Part shown: piece after piece, positions 53,222 through 63,935 of the stretch
How positions within the stretch are numbered: position 1 is the first letter of the stretch
Layout of the letters: each line of letters begins with the position of its first letter
Source of the DNA: JALZUU01 sp964441245
GTDB taxonomy: Bacteria; Bacteroidota; Bacteroidia; Chitinophagales; Saprospiraceae
Reading direction: 5' to 3'
DNA: 64,000 bases
Assembly: GCA_964441245.1 (NCBI GenBank)
Contig: CAYTVR010000003.1
Location: 33,385-97,384 of the forward strand
Program-made: the position numbers and the translations under genes
The notes under the pieces: generated by a model
Told to the model about the DNA's origin: nothing
Database searches by the model: none
Seen by the model: the letters and a program-made list of their open reading frames with translations, nothing else

Positions 53222-53385
53222 TCTCCAAAACTTCCCTTTTGTTGGTAAAAACAAATCTAGATTCTATTCTCATAAGGAAGAAAATGGTCCTCTTTCCGGA
53301 ATTAATAATTCCTTAAAAAGGAAAAATCGATCTTCTAAATAGAAAATGTTATATTGGCCAATCTGGAACCAAATGCAATATCAAA

Positions 53386-55428
53386 ATGGGAAATAATCAA
53401 TACATTAAACGCGATCTAAGTTGGCTTTCTTTTAATCATCGAGTTTTACAAGAAGCCAAAGATCCTAGCGTTCCACTGTACGAACGCATCAAATTTTTAG
53501 CGATCTATTCCTCCAACCTAGATGAATTCTTTAGAGTGCGGGTAGCCTCTCTTCGAAGTTTCAAAAAGCTTAAAAAGAAAACTCGAAAAAAATTAGTAGC
53601 CATTAAACCAAAAAAAGAATTAAAAAAAATTCAAGAAATAGTAGATCAGCAACAAAGTGAATTTGGCCAAACATTCCGTACCGAAATTTTACCAGCCTTA
53701 TCAAAAAATGGAATTTCTTTGATTCAAGAAAGTGAGTTTGATATTAATCAAATGGCTTTCGCCAAAAAATATTTCAATGAAAAAATCCTACCAAATATTG
53801 AATCTGTTTTTCTAAAAAAAGACGGCGCGGAACCTTTCCTAAAAGGAAAAGGATTGTACTTTATTGTTCAATTTAAGGATGAAGATCAAAATTTAGCCGT
53901 CGTCAATATTCCATCGGAAACGCTCCCACGTTTCATCGTTTTTCCAGAGAACAAAACAAACCATTACATTACTTTTTTGGATGAAATTGTTCGATATAAT
54001 TTGCCAACTCTTTTTAAAAATCTAGAAGTAGTTGACGCCTATGCAATAAAAGTATCAAGAGATGCAGCATTATATATTGACGATGAATACTCTGGTGATT
54101 TGATTGATAAAATCCGAAAGAGTTTGGACAAGCGAAACATAGGAACGCCTACTCGATTTTTATTTGATTCGGCAATGTCTCATAAAGTTTTAGAGCAAGT
54201 ACAGCAAATTTTTCAATTAACCAAAAGTGATTTAATTCCTGGCGCTCGCTACCATAATTTCAATGATTTCTTTACTTTTCCTGACCCAACAAATAATCCA
54301 CAATTACACGACCCCAAGACTCCTCCACTCAATCATGCCGGATTTGACCAGTATGATCGAATGATGGATGCTTTACTGGAACGTGATTTTATGCTGCATT
54401 TTCCTTATCAATCTTATGACTATGTCCCAAAGTTAATTCGCGAAGCAGCAGCAGATAAAACAGTCGTCTCGGTAAAGATCACACTCTATCGAGTAGCGGC
54501 CAAATCAGAAGTAACTCAAGCATTATTATATGCTTTAGAGCGAGGAAAAAAAGTGACCGTTTTTATAGAAGCTAAAGCTCGATTTGATGAACAATCTAAT
54601 CTCTACTGGGGCGATCAACTGAAAGAAGCTGGCGCTCATGTTTTGTACAGCTATCCTGGAATAAAAGTCCATACCAAACTACTATTAATCACAACTCAAA
54701 AAGAGTCAATCCCTAAACATTACACCTATCTGGGCACCGGAAACTTTAATGAAAAAACAGCCAAGCTTTATGGAGATCATGCCTTGTTTACTACTGACAT
54801 TCGTTTGGGAAATGAGGTAGAACAAGTTTTTGATATCCTCGAAAGGAAAATAATTATCCCAAAAAACAAACATCTTTTTATAGCACCATTTAATCTTCGA
54901 AAAAACTTTATTCAATTGATTGATCGCGAAATTGATTTTGCGAAAGCAGGAAAAAAAGCCTACCTCATTTTGAAAATGAATAGCTTGGAAGACCCTGGCA
55001 TGATCGACAAATTATATGAAGCAAGTCGAGCTGGCGTACGCATTAAAATGATCGTTCGAGGGATCTGTTGTCTCGTGCCAGGTGTAGAAGGCATGAGTGA
55101 AAATATTGAAGTGATCAGTATCATTGATCAATTTTTAGAACATGCTCGGATTTATATTTTTGGAAATGGAGATAAAGAAATCATGTTCACCGCTTCGGCT
55201 GATTGGATGACTCGAAATTTAGATCGTCGCATAGAGGTCGCCATTCCTATTTATGACCCCGCAGTTTATCAAGAATTACGCGAAATCATCAATATTCAGT
55301 TAAGTGATAACAGCAAAGCCCGATACATTAATCCCGCTCAAGATAATCCTTACGTGATCCGATCTTCAACAGATAAAATCATTCGAGCACAACAAGTCAC
55401 CTATGATTTTTTAAAAAACATCTCCTAA
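53386..55428 (+). CDS. ppk1: Polyphosphate kinase 1
   Basis: This 680-residue PPK1 reversibly makes polyphosphate from ATP. The N-terminal signature IKRDLSWLSFNHRVLQEA and SSNLDEFFRVRVASLRS is present. The autophosphorylated histidine lies in GIKVHTKLLL, with the supporting block KARFDEQSNLYWGDQLKEAGAHVLYSYPG. The second conserved region NEKTAKLYGDHALFT and the C-terminal MTRNLDRRIEVAIPI are complete. Length is normal. It is cytosolic and ends 24 bases from the convergent DUF2851 gene. No ppx gene is adjacent. Confidence 0.96.
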   Translation: MGNNQYIKRDLSWLSFNHRVLQEAKDPSVPLYERIKFLAIYSSNLDEFFRVRVASLRSFKKLKKKTRKKLVAIKPKKELKKIQEIVDQQQSEFGQTFRTEILPALSKNGISLIQESEFDINQMAFAKKYFNEKILPNIESVFLKKDGAEPFLKGKGLYFIVQFKDEDQNLAVVNIPSETLPRFIVFPENKTNHYITFLDEIVRYNLPTLFKNLEVVDAYAIKVSRDAALYIDDEYSGDLIDKIRKSLDKRNIGTPTRFLFDSAMSHKVLEQVQQIFQLTKSDLIPGARYHNFNDFFTFPDPTNNPQLHDPKTPPLNHAGFDQYDRMMDALLERDFMLHFPYQSYDYVPKLIREAAADKTVVSVKITLYRVAAKSEVTQALLYALERGKKVTVFIEAKARFDEQSNLYWGDQLKEAGAHVLYSYPGIKVHTKLLLITTQKESIPKHYTYLGTGNFNEKTAKLYGDHALFTTDIRLGNEVEQVFDILERKIIIPKNKHLFIAPFNLRKNFIQLIDREIDFAKAGKKAYLILKMNSLEDPGMIDKLYEASRAGVRIKMIVRGICCLVPGVEGMSENIEVISIIDQFLEHARIYIFGNGDKEIMFTASADWMTRNLDRRIEVAIPIYDPAVYQELREIINIQLSDNSKARYINPAQDNPYVIRSSTDKIIRAQQVTYDFLKNIS

Positions 55429-55451
55429 TCATTACCCATTTTTTTTTAAAA

Positions 55452-56825
55452 TTATCCTTGCATAATCGCGTTTCCAATACTACACTCCATACATCGATGT
55501 TTGGCACAATACGTTTTTTTCAATTGTAAAAGCGCCTGAGACTGGTAAGCCGATTGCGGCAAATAACCCAAAGCTTTCCATTGATTGATTTGACTATTTT
55601 GTTCTGGAGGTAGTTCTTCCAAAAGCTGTAAGGCTTTATCGATATATTTATCTTCTGCTTTCCTTTTGCCGTAAGCAAATAAAAACGGGACAATAGTATT
55701 AATGATTAAAAGATGAACGGTTCTCTTCCCTAATTTCTTTTTTCGCTTTGGCGAAATCTTGTCAAAAACATAATGGGTATACCAATAGGACGAAACATTT
55801 ACATCAAACATATGCTCTAATTCTACAACATTTTTAGCCGCTAAAATTTTACTAAACAAATGCGTTGATTGAAAAAGTAAATGAGCCAACTGAGCCAATC
55901 GTATCGTAGGAAAATTAGCAGGACGCATGCGCAATAATTTCCAACTTTCGCTTAAAATGGGTTCTAACGAATATTTTTTTTGTAAAAATAAATACTCTCT
56001 TTTCAATTTTTGGGGATAATGATCTTCAAAATCATTCGATAACATTCCGGCCTGACCGAACAATAAGGCCTCTAGTTGCAAAAGAAAATTTTTATGCTTT
56101 CCTAACACAGATAGTGGAACTGACTTCGCCAATAATTCAAAAGGTTCCATATTCACCTTCATGCCAAAACTTCTAGCCAACATTTGATAAAAACTAGCTT
56201 CCCAATCATATTTATTGTTGTCCAATGATTGATGAATTATTTCTATTTTTTGTTCTAATCGTTCTACCAATAGTCGATCTAACCAAATGTTTTTGGTGAT
56301 TTCAGAGACTTTGCTAAACTGATGTTGACAGGGAATCCATTGTTCATTATTCAATAATCGAAGATAGTTTTTTGAGAGTTGGGGCGGGATTATTTTTTTT
56401 AACTCAAGGCAAGGAATTCGTTTTCCATTCTTTCGAAAAATGGGTCGATCCTCTTCCAAGACTACATGAAGAATCACATTGTCATAAGCCATGTCTTCTT
56501 GATGTTGATGTCGAATCCATTCAGACGATTGGACATGGATCTCCACGTTTCCAGCCCATAGTGTATCACCTATTTTAATTCGAGCATTGGTGAAGTCAGG
56601 ACCAGCATCTGTATTGAGCTCGCCAACATAAACCAATTGAATTGGTTCTCCTTCCGTTGTATGAAGTTCGATAAAGTTAAAACGTTTGAGTCGCCAAACA
56701 TAGTGGAGAAAATCTTCTTTGATCATGGATAATTGTTTTTCAAAAGATCCAATTTCTCCCGTTTTATTATCTAAGTGAAGAGGATGGTTGAGTGCTTTCG
56801 CAAAGGAGGATATTGATCTTAGCAT
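55452..56825 (-). CDS. DUF2851 family protein
   Basis: This product of 457 residues belongs to DUF2851, a Bacteroidota family of unknown function. Signatures: FLHYVWRLKRFNFIELHTTEGEPIQLVYVGELNTDAGPDFTNARIKIGDTLWAGNVEIHVQSSEWIRHQHQEDMAYDNVILHVV. The C-terminus has a four-Cys group (CAKHRCMECSIGN) that could bind a metal. Most relatives I recall begin close to MIKEDFLHYVW, whose ATG is at 56726; the ATG at 56825 adds 33 residues of uncertain status. Confidence 0.82.
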   Translation of the reverse strand: MLRSISSFAKALNHPLHLDNKTGEIGSFEKQLSMIKEDFLHYVWRLKRFNFIELHTTEGEPIQLVYVGELNTDAGPDFTNARIKIGDTLWAGNVEIHVQSSEWIRHQHQEDMAYDNVILHVVLEEDRPIFRKNGKRIPCLELKKIIPPQLSKNYLRLLNNEQWIPCQHQFSKVSEITKNIWLDRLLVERLEQKIEIIHQSLDNNKYDWEASFYQMLARSFGMKVNMEPFELLAKSVPLSVLGKHKNFLLQLEALLFGQAGMLSNDFEDHYPQKLKREYLFLQKKYSLEPILSESWKLLRMRPANFPTIRLAQLAHLLFQSTHLFSKILAAKNVVELEHMFDVNVSSYWYTHYVFDKISPKRKKKLGKRTVHLLIINTIVPFLFAYGKRKAEDKYIDKALQLLEELPPEQNSQINQWKALGYLPQSAYQSQALLQLKKTYCAKHRCMECSIGNAIMQG

Positions 56826-57007
56826 ATTAGAAAGTTTATACTAAGACGCGGTACCCCACGAAATTCCATAAAATTCAACGTACTTTTTTTATTTTAAATA
56901 TAAAATGGCCATCAAAAAAATGTGTAGATGAATTATGCCATGATTGTTATTTGGATGTGTATAGGAAGTCCACCATCGTAAGAACGAAGTATTTTGGACG
57001 CTTAGTT

Positions 57008-59398
57008 TTACCGATTTTTCACATGTTTTTCTAGCCATTCCGTCATTTCCCATAACATATGCATAACGGATTCGCGTGCTCGATAGCCATGACTTTCGTG
57101 TGGCAGCATGACCAGTCGCACTGGCGCTCCATGACCTTTTAAAGCACCATAGAATCGTTCACTTTGCATTGGGAACGTACCCGAATTATTATCTGCTTCT
57201 CCGTGTATGAGCAATAGGGGCTCTTTGATTTGATCGGCATGCATGAAAGGAGACATTTTAAAATAAGTATCAGAAGCTTCCCAAAAAGTACGTTCTTCAG
57301 ACTGGAAACCAAAAGGAGTCAGTGTTCGATTGTAAGCGCCACTTCGCGCAATACCTGCAGCAAACAAATCAGTATGTGCTAATAAATTAGCAGTCATAAA
57401 TGCACCATATGAATGCCCACCAACAGCTAAGCGGTTTTTATCAGCTACGCCTAAATCAACAATCTTATTGACCGCCGCTTCAGCATCCGCGCTTAATTGT
57501 TTGACGAAAGTCTCATTGGGTTCTTCTTCTCCTTCACCGACAATTGGCATTCCAAAATCATCCAAAACGGCATAACCTTGTGTGACCCAAAAAATCGGAG
57601 AAAACCAGCCAATTCGAATAAATTCATACGGAGAATCTTTTACTTGGCCTGCAGCATTGGCACTTTTAAATTCTCTAGGATAAGCCCACATAAAAGCAGG
57701 AAGTGGGCCATCCCGATCCTTGTCATAATCAGGTGGCAAATAAAGCGTACCAGTCAATTCAACACCATCATCACGTTGATATTTAATCAGTTCTTTTTTG
57801 ACATCCTTTAAAGATTCGTAGGGGTTTTCGAAAAAAGTAATTTGTTGAAGATCACTAGATTTTAAATTCCGCATAAAATAATTGGGCGGTTCTTCATTAG
57901 ATTCTCGACGGGTAAGAACAATAGCTTTTTCCTCATTGACTATGGAAATAGGTTGTTCATAGTAGGGAGCTTCCGATCGCCACAAACGCGTGGATGTTTT
58001 TGATTTTAAATCAAACTGATCTACAAATGGTCGATTCCCCTCTTCTGAGGCACCTTGACCTTTTAGATAAAGCGTATCATCATCACTTCTTAAAAGGATT
58101 TGACGGCCATATTGATTTCGATGCGTTTCAAAATTTCCCGGATCATTGTAAGTATCTTCCCAAGATCGATCAAAGATGATTTCCTTTCCATTTTCTGAGT
58201 AATCAGGTCGCCATTTACTGGTCATGATTTGTCGATTGGTCCACCACCATTCATAAGCCATGGCGATTGTTCCTGTTCCCCAATCAACACCACCATATCT
58301 AAGTCTAAACGAAATTTCTTCTTTAGGTTCCTCCTTAAAAGGTGCCATTATAGAATACATTTGATCTCGAATCTCCACCTCATTTTTAGGATCTCCACCA
58401 TCTTGAGCTTCGACCCAATAAAGCGTAGCTGGAACATCCGATCGCCAATTAAAAGACCGAGGTCCTTCAGCTACCGCACCAAACCCTTTTGGAATGTTTT
58501 CAGCTAAAGGTAATTGAGCAATATTTTTTACGAATTGTCCATCTTTATCATAAATATCTACTGATATTGGAAAACGACTGTAAGGGACAATATATGAAAA
58601 TGGCTTTTTAACAGTCATCATCAAAACATAATTACCGTCAGGAGAAGTACTCAGTGATCGAATGATTCCTGCTTGTCCAAAGTTTTGTTGGGAACCATCT
58701 TGTAAATTAATTTTGACCACTTGAGAAGTCGTATAATATTCAAAAAGTGCTTCATCAGTAGCATTCTTTAGTAAGTCTTGATATGTTCTGACAGCCGCCG
58801 CTTTTCCTTTATTTTCTTGAATGATCGGACCTTGAGGAGTATTCGATTCTTCTGGAGCATTACCTCGATCAGTGATGATGGTCTTACAAATCATATGCTT
58901 ACCATCAGAAAACCAACGATAGGGTAATCCTGCAATAGCATCGTTGACGATTGGATCCGTTAGTTGGCGAGCTTTAGCCGTTTTTATATCTGCGATCCAC
59001 AATTCTAGTCCATTAGCACGCGTGATGGTAAATGCAATTTGAGTTCCATTAGGCGACCAACTAACATTTTCAATTTTTGGGTTTTCGGGTAAACCATTGA
59101 TAAGTACCTCCGTTTTTTCAGTGATGGACTTTATTTTCAAGCCATTATAATAAGCCGATCGACTAGAGCCATTGGTTTTTGGATTGATTCGGATACCCGC
59201 CAATCGCAATTCTTTTTGCGCGACCTCTTCTATCGAAGGTAAATTAGGTCTTTGAACCAAAAGCATAAAATGACCTGTTGGGCTCAAACTGGCACCAGGT
59301 GTAGGAGGCGCATCAATCAAATCAGCCATTGCTGAAGGAGGTAATTGATAACCTAGGTTTTCTTGAGTTTTAGTTGGAGTTGTTATATTGCTAATCAT
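57008..59398 (-). CDS. S9 family prolyl-oligopeptidase-like peptidase (glutamyl endopeptidase type)
   Basis: This product of 796 residues has an N-terminal beta-propeller and a C-terminal alpha/beta-hydrolase fold. The nucleophile Ser is in GGHSYGAFM, the acid probably in HGEADNN and the His in PHESHGYR. The start region (LGYQLPPSAMADLIDAPPTPGASLSPTGHFMLLVQRPNLPSIEEV) closely resembles the S9D group related to plant chloroplast glutamyl endopeptidase. The ATG at 59398 is the first ATG, yet the same frame runs upstream to a stop and encodes a signal-like segment (YRIGILITIFSTLMIS) with only CTG (59476) or ATT as possible starts, so the true N-terminus may be longer. Probably a periplasmic peptidase. 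Confidence 0.9.
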   Translation of the reverse strand: MISNITTPTKTQENLGYQLPPSAMADLIDAPPTPGASLSPTGHFMLLVQRPNLPSIEEVAQKELRLAGIRINPKTNGSSRSAYYNGLKIKSITEKTEVLINGLPENPKIENVSWSPNGTQIAFTITRANGLELWIADIKTAKARQLTDPIVNDAIAGLPYRWFSDGKHMICKTIITDRGNAPEESNTPQGPIIQENKGKAAAVRTYQDLLKNATDEALFEYYTTSQVVKINLQDGSQQNFGQAGIIRSLSTSPDGNYVLMMTVKKPFSYIVPYSRFPISVDIYDKDGQFVKNIAQLPLAENIPKGFGAVAEGPRSFNWRSDVPATLYWVEAQDGGDPKNEVEIRDQMYSIMAPFKEEPKEEISFRLRYGGVDWGTGTIAMAYEWWWTNRQIMTSKWRPDYSENGKEIIFDRSWEDTYNDPGNFETHRNQYGRQILLRSDDDTLYLKGQGASEEGNRPFVDQFDLKSKTSTRLWRSEAPYYEQPISIVNEEKAIVLTRRESNEEPPNYFMRNLKSSDLQQITFFENPYESLKDVKKELIKYQRDDGVELTGTLYLPPDYDKDRDGPLPAFMWAYPREFKSANAAGQVKDSPYEFIRIGWFSPIFWVTQGYAVLDDFGMPIVGEGEEEPNETFVKQLSADAEAAVNKIVDLGVADKNRLAVGGHSYGAFMTANLLAHTDLFAAGIARSGAYNRTLTPFGFQSEERTFWEASDTYFKMSPFMHADQIKEPLLLIHGEADNNSGTFPMQSERFYGALKGHGAPVRLVMLPHESHGYRARESVMHMLWEMTEWLEKHVKNR

Positions 59399-59894
59399 AA
59401 GAGTCGAAAAAATGGTGATAAGTATTCCTATACGGTAAGCTAAATAATTTGTTGTTTTCCTATTGATGTAATTCAGAGCAATAGGGAAGGATAACTATTT
59501 TAAGGCTGATTTTAGTGCAGGTTTTATTTTATATGTGTTTAAGGACGAATATAAGATAATCTTGCATAAATCAAGGGAGCGAATTAGAAATTAGCGCTCA
59601 ATTTTTATTATTGCTTATGCTCAGTACACTTTCTTTGATATAAATGAGCTTATAAGCTGTTAAAAAATAGGACTGTTCTTTACTTCGTTTGTAAATCATT
59701 ATTTTTAAGAATCTGTGTTTTGGCAAATAGGTATAAAGGAAAGTAATGAGTTGTGAATCAATAGATTAAAGATAATAACAATAAAAAATGTTTTTTATTG
59801 GGTTCTAAATTCGTAAATTCCCCGTATAATTGCCATTTCATAAGGTTTATAACATTAATTTTCTCTAAAAAGTGAACTCTGGTCGTACCGAACG
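59399..59894. other. 496-base divergent gap with a 22-bp palindrome
   Basis: CAATAAAAAA and TTTTTTATTG (59779-59800) flank TG. The palindrome lies about 95 bases before the cyclase GTG. Apart from the possible N-terminal extension of the S9 peptidase (59399-59476) no gene is supported. Confidence 0.45.
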
Positions 59895-62800
59895 GTGAAA
59901 AATTTTATTCCACATTTCATAGAAGAACGCTACCAAAAGGATGAAACCAATGGCCAATTTCAGGCCTATACCATGTTCATCGACTTATCAGGTTTTACTC
60001 CCTTGACGGAAACCTTGATGAGTAAAGGGAATGAAGGAGCAGAACAACTTTCAATTTCTCTTAATAACATTTTTGAACCAATGGTTCGGGTAGTGTATAG
60101 CAAAAAAGGATTCATTCCTTATTTTGCTGGAGATGCTTTTACCGCAATTTTCCCTAAGGAAAATACTGATATTTCTGCAGAATCCCTACTCGATACCGCT
60201 CAACAAATTCGTGAATTATTCTCTAAAGAAGGATTGAAAAAAACACGGTTCGGAGACTTTCAAATTGGTATCAAAATCGGCCTTTCCGAAGGAAGTGTAG
60301 AATGGGGAATCGTAGGCGAGCATTTTAAAACCTTTTACTTTAGAGGTCCTGCCATTGATGATTGCGCGAGTAGTGAACATCGAGCCAGAGGACAAGAGAT
60401 TATTCTAGATGATAAAATTTTTCAAGGTTTTCAAAAAACACCTGAGCATCTTGAAATTGAGAAAGGATTTTATAAACTAACTGCACCGCAAAAAACTTTT
60501 GGCCCTTTACCTACATCCATTAAATTACCACCTCTTTCTTTAAAAATTTTACAAAAATTTCTTCCCAAAATGGTCATCTCTTTTAATGAGATGAAAGAAT
60601 TTAGAAGAGTCATTTCTGTTTTCCTTTCCTTTACAGGAATAAAAACCCATGAAGAATTAAATGAGTTTACAAGCATTGTTTTAAAGGAGATCAATAGCTT
60701 CTCCGGTTATTTTAAAGAAGTAGATTTTGGTGATAAAGGAGGTGTAATGCTTGGCTTTTTTGGTGCACCAATTTCTTTTGAAAATAACGTCGAACGCGCT
60801 TTAGAATTTGTCTCTCTTATCCAAGAAGAACTTCAACCTCTTCAAAAAAAGACCGACTTAAAATTTAGAGCTGGAATTACATCAGGATTAGCCTATACTG
60901 GAATTGTAGGAGGAGAAGAACGATGCCAATATGCTGCTGTGGGCAATCGAGTCAATATCGCTGCTCGCTTAATGATCAAAGCAGAATATGGAGAAGTCTT
61001 AGTGGACGAAGAAATTCAAAAAAATCGACAGTTTGTATTTAAGCATCAAGGAGACATTCAGTACAAAGGAATTGTCGTGGATATTCCCACCTATAAACTT
61101 ATTGGTAGAAATGTAGAAGAAAAGCCAGACTATACCAATGAGATGATTGGTAGAGAAAAAGAATTAGAGCACCTAAACGGTTTTGTCTTGCCTTCCTTAC
61201 GAGGTGAATACAATGGTCTAGCTTATATATATGGTGAAGCTGGTATAGGAAAAAGTCGTTTATCCTTTGAACTAAAAAAACGCTTAAAAGCAAAAGGCGA
61301 AATCAGCTGGGTGATTTGTCAAGCAGATCAAATTTTGAAAAAACCTTTTAACCCATATATTTTTGCTTTAAAAAACTATTTCGAGCAATCGCCAGAAAAT
61401 AACCCAAAAGACAATCAGGACCTTTTTGAAAAACATTATAATTGGCTCGTAGAAGATAGCCAACGAATCAATCATCCCAAAGCTAAAGAAATTCAACGTG
61501 AAATTATTCGAACCAAATCTATTCTTGCTGCGCAGATCAGAATCTATTACCCCAATTCTCTTTGGGAACAATTAGATGCCAAAGGTCGCTACCAAAATAT
61601 GTTGGCTGCTTTATCCAATTTCTTTATTGCCATTTCTTTGATTAAACCATTGGTGATCGAATTGGAAGATGGACAATGGTTTGACAATAGCTCAAAAGAA
61701 TTTCTAGCCAGTTTTGTTCGACAAGTTCGAGATTATCCAATTTTCATGTTGGTCACTTCTCGCTATAAAGATGATGGTACAAAACCCAAATTAGTTGCAG
61801 ACGATATCCTTGGAAAAAATCAAATCCAAATCGAAGAAGTAGATTTGAACATTCTAAAAATCAAAGCACTCAATACTTTTGCAGAACTTAGATTGGGAGG
61901 AAAAATTCATCAAGAATTTAGCGAATTATTAATGCGTACAACAAATGGAAATCCTTTTTACTTAGAACAAATCATTGAATATTTTTCGGAAAGTAAATTA
62001 TTGCACAAAGTGGATGGCCAATGGCATATCAAAGAAAATAGCATCAAACTATCCAACTCCATTAATTCTATTTTGATGGCTCGAATCGATCGATTGTCTA
62101 ACTTGGTCAAAGAAACCGTTAAAGCAGCAGCAGTGATTGGTCGAGAATTTGAGATACCTGTACTGTCCGAGGTGATGAAAGTACATGAAGATTTTTCTAA
62201 ACAAAGTGGGAATACGGTTGCCGTTTTAAAAGAACAAGTTTCTCAGGCAGAACAAGGCCAAATTTGGCGAGCAATGAATGATTTGCGATATATTTTCAAA
62301 CACTCCTTATTGAGAGAAGCGGTTTATGAAATGCAATTGGGAACTCGTTTGCGAATGCTTCATCAATTAATAGCTACTGCGATTGAAAAATTATATCCAG
62401 AAAGCATAGAAGAAAGATATGTCGACCTAGCCTTTCATTATGGAATGGCGGAGGTCGAAGATAAAACCAATGAGTATTTAGGAAAAGCAGCTGACTATGC
62501 TAAACGCAATTTTCAGAACAGACAAGCTTTAGGCTTTTATGATCAATTGCTGAACAACCTTGAAGAAAAAAATGACCTAGAAGAACAAGTAAAAACATTG
62601 CTTAACAAAGGTGCCGTTTTAGAATTAATTGGAGATTGGGACGATTGCGAGAACACCTATAACAATGCTCTTTTGTTGTCTAAAAAAATAGATCAAGATT
62701 TAACTTTAGGTCGTGCCCACAATAGTCTAGGATATCTGTTGACCTTAAAAGGGAATTACGATACAGCAAAACATCATTTAGAAAAAGCGGAAATATATTT

Positions 62801-63935
62801 TGACAAAAGTGATGATGCAAGGGGCAAAGCTCGTGCTTTAGGTAACCTTGGAAATCTCTTTTTTAGAGTAGGACATTATAAAGAAGCAACGGCCTATTTT
62901 ACGCAAAGTATAGATTTGAATCGAACGCTACAAGGCAATGGAACAAATGCTCAAATTGTTGCAAACCTTGGATTAACCTTAATGAATACTGGAAAATATG
63001 ATGAAGGTATTAAAGTACAAAGAGTAGAGCTCAAACGTTGTGAACGAATAGATGATCGACGAGGAATGGCTTCTCTTAATACTAATTTAGGTATTGTCTA
63101 TTTTGAAAAAGGAGACTATGACAATGCATTGAAATGCTATGAAAAAGGATTGGCTTTAAGCGAAGAGTTGGGGAATAAACTGTTGACCTCTATCGCAATT
63201 GGTTGCATCGGTAGTGTGTATCAGAAGAAAGGAGATTTTCAAAGAGCCATGGAAAATTATATCCGTGATTTGGAGCTTTGTGAACAATTGGGTGACAAAC
63301 AAGGAACCGCAATTGCTATCGGTTTGATCGGTGAATTGCGAAGTGAAGAAGGCGAATTTGATGTAGCCATCCAGTATTTAGAAAAAAATCTTTCTCTTTG
63401 CCGAGAACTAGGATATCAAAAAGGAATTGCCAAAGCGGTGAACACGCTTGGAGATATTCATCGACATATTGGCGAATTTGATAAAGCAATTGAGTTTTAT
63501 GATCAGGCCATTGAGGTATCTCGAAAAATCAATAACAAATTAGTCTTAGGCTATAGTTTAGTGGAAAAAGGAGCTGTTCTAAATTTAAAAGGAGAATATG
63601 CAAAAGCCAATGAGTTACATTTAGAAGCTTTGGAAATTGCAGAACAACTAGGAAATCCGGATTTGCTTTTTGAAGCAGTGGTGTTTTCCGCAAATGTTGC
63701 TTATCATGCGGGGGAAATAGATATCGCCGTTAAAACGTTAAATGATCTACTGGGAATGTTCCGAGGGAAAAGAGAACAGTCTGCCATTTATTATGAGTTA
63801 TTCCAAGTACAACCGGAGGAGCCTATCTATTGTCAAAAAGCCTTAGAACTCTATCAAAAATTGTACTTAGAAATACCTCAGTATATTTTCAAAATTAGAA
63901 TCGAAGAATTAGAAAAAAAGAATGCTACCAACTAA
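59895..63935 (+). CDS. sAC-like adenylate cyclase: two cyclase domains, AAA ATPase and TPR repeats
   Basis: This 1346-residue protein starts at GTG, the only start before an upstream stop. Cyclase domain 1 (about 22-185) keeps both metal aspartates, D30 (FIDLSGFT) and D80 (YFAGDAF), but not the Asn/Arg pair. Cyclase domain 2 (about 235-395) lacks the first Asp (SVFLSFTGI) but has GDKGG, N354 and R358 (GNRVNIAARL). The two together make one complete site, as in animal soluble adenylyl cyclase. Then come an AAA-type ATPase (Walker A GEAGIGKS, 447-454; LVIELEDGQWFD as Walker B) and many TPR repeats from about 860 to the end. It has no membrane segment, so it is cytosolic. The signal is unknown. 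Confidence 0.9.
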   Translation: MKNFIPHFIEERYQKDETNGQFQAYTMFIDLSGFTPLTETLMSKGNEGAEQLSISLNNIFEPMVRVVYSKKGFIPYFAGDAFTAIFPKENTDISAESLLDTAQQIRELFSKEGLKKTRFGDFQIGIKIGLSEGSVEWGIVGEHFKTFYFRGPAIDDCASSEHRARGQEIILDDKIFQGFQKTPEHLEIEKGFYKLTAPQKTFGPLPTSIKLPPLSLKILQKFLPKMVISFNEMKEFRRVISVFLSFTGIKTHEELNEFTSIVLKEINSFSGYFKEVDFGDKGGVMLGFFGAPISFENNVERALEFVSLIQEELQPLQKKTDLKFRAGITSGLAYTGIVGGEERCQYAAVGNRVNIAARLMIKAEYGEVLVDEEIQKNRQFVFKHQGDIQYKGIVVDIPTYKLIGRNVEEKPDYTNEMIGREKELEHLNGFVLPSLRGEYNGLAYIYGEAGIGKSRLSFELKKRLKAKGEISWVICQADQILKKPFNPYIFALKNYFEQSPENNPKDNQDLFEKHYNWLVEDSQRINHPKAKEIQREIIRTKSILAAQIRIYYPNSLWEQLDAKGRYQNMLAALSNFFIAISLIKPLVIELEDGQWFDNSSKEFLASFVRQVRDYPIFMLVTSRYKDDGTKPKLVADDILGKNQIQIEEVDLNILKIKALNTFAELRLGGKIHQEFSELLMRTTNGNPFYLEQIIEYFSESKLLHKVDGQWHIKENSIKLSNSINSILMARIDRLSNLVKETVKAAAVIGREFEIPVLSEVMKVHEDFSKQSGNTVAVLKEQVSQAEQGQIWRAMNDLRYIFKHSLLREAVYEMQLGTRLRMLHQLIATAIEKLYPESIEERYVDLAFHYGMAEVEDKTNEYLGKAADYAKRNFQNRQALGFYDQLLNNLEEKNDLEEQVKTLLNKGAVLELIGDWDDCENTYNNALLLSKKIDQDLTLGRAHNSLGYLLTLKGNYDTAKHHLEKAEIYFDKSDDARGKARALGNLGNLFFRVGHYKEATAYFTQSIDLNRTLQGNGTNAQIVANLGLTLMNTGKYDEGIKVQRVELKRCERIDDRRGMASLNTNLGIVYFEKGDYDNALKCYEKGLALSEELGNKLLTSIAIGCIGSVYQKKGDFQRAMENYIRDLELCEQLGDKQGTAIAIGLIGELRSEEGEFDVAIQYLEKNLSLCRELGYQKGIAKAVNTLGDIHRHIGEFDKAIEFYDQAIEVSRKINNKLVLGYSLVEKGAVLNLKGEYAKANELHLEALEIAEQLGNPDLLFEAVVFSANVAYHAGEIDIAVKTLNDLLGMFRGKREQSAIYYELFQVQPEEPIYCQKALELYQKLYLEIPQYIFKIRIEELEKKNATN

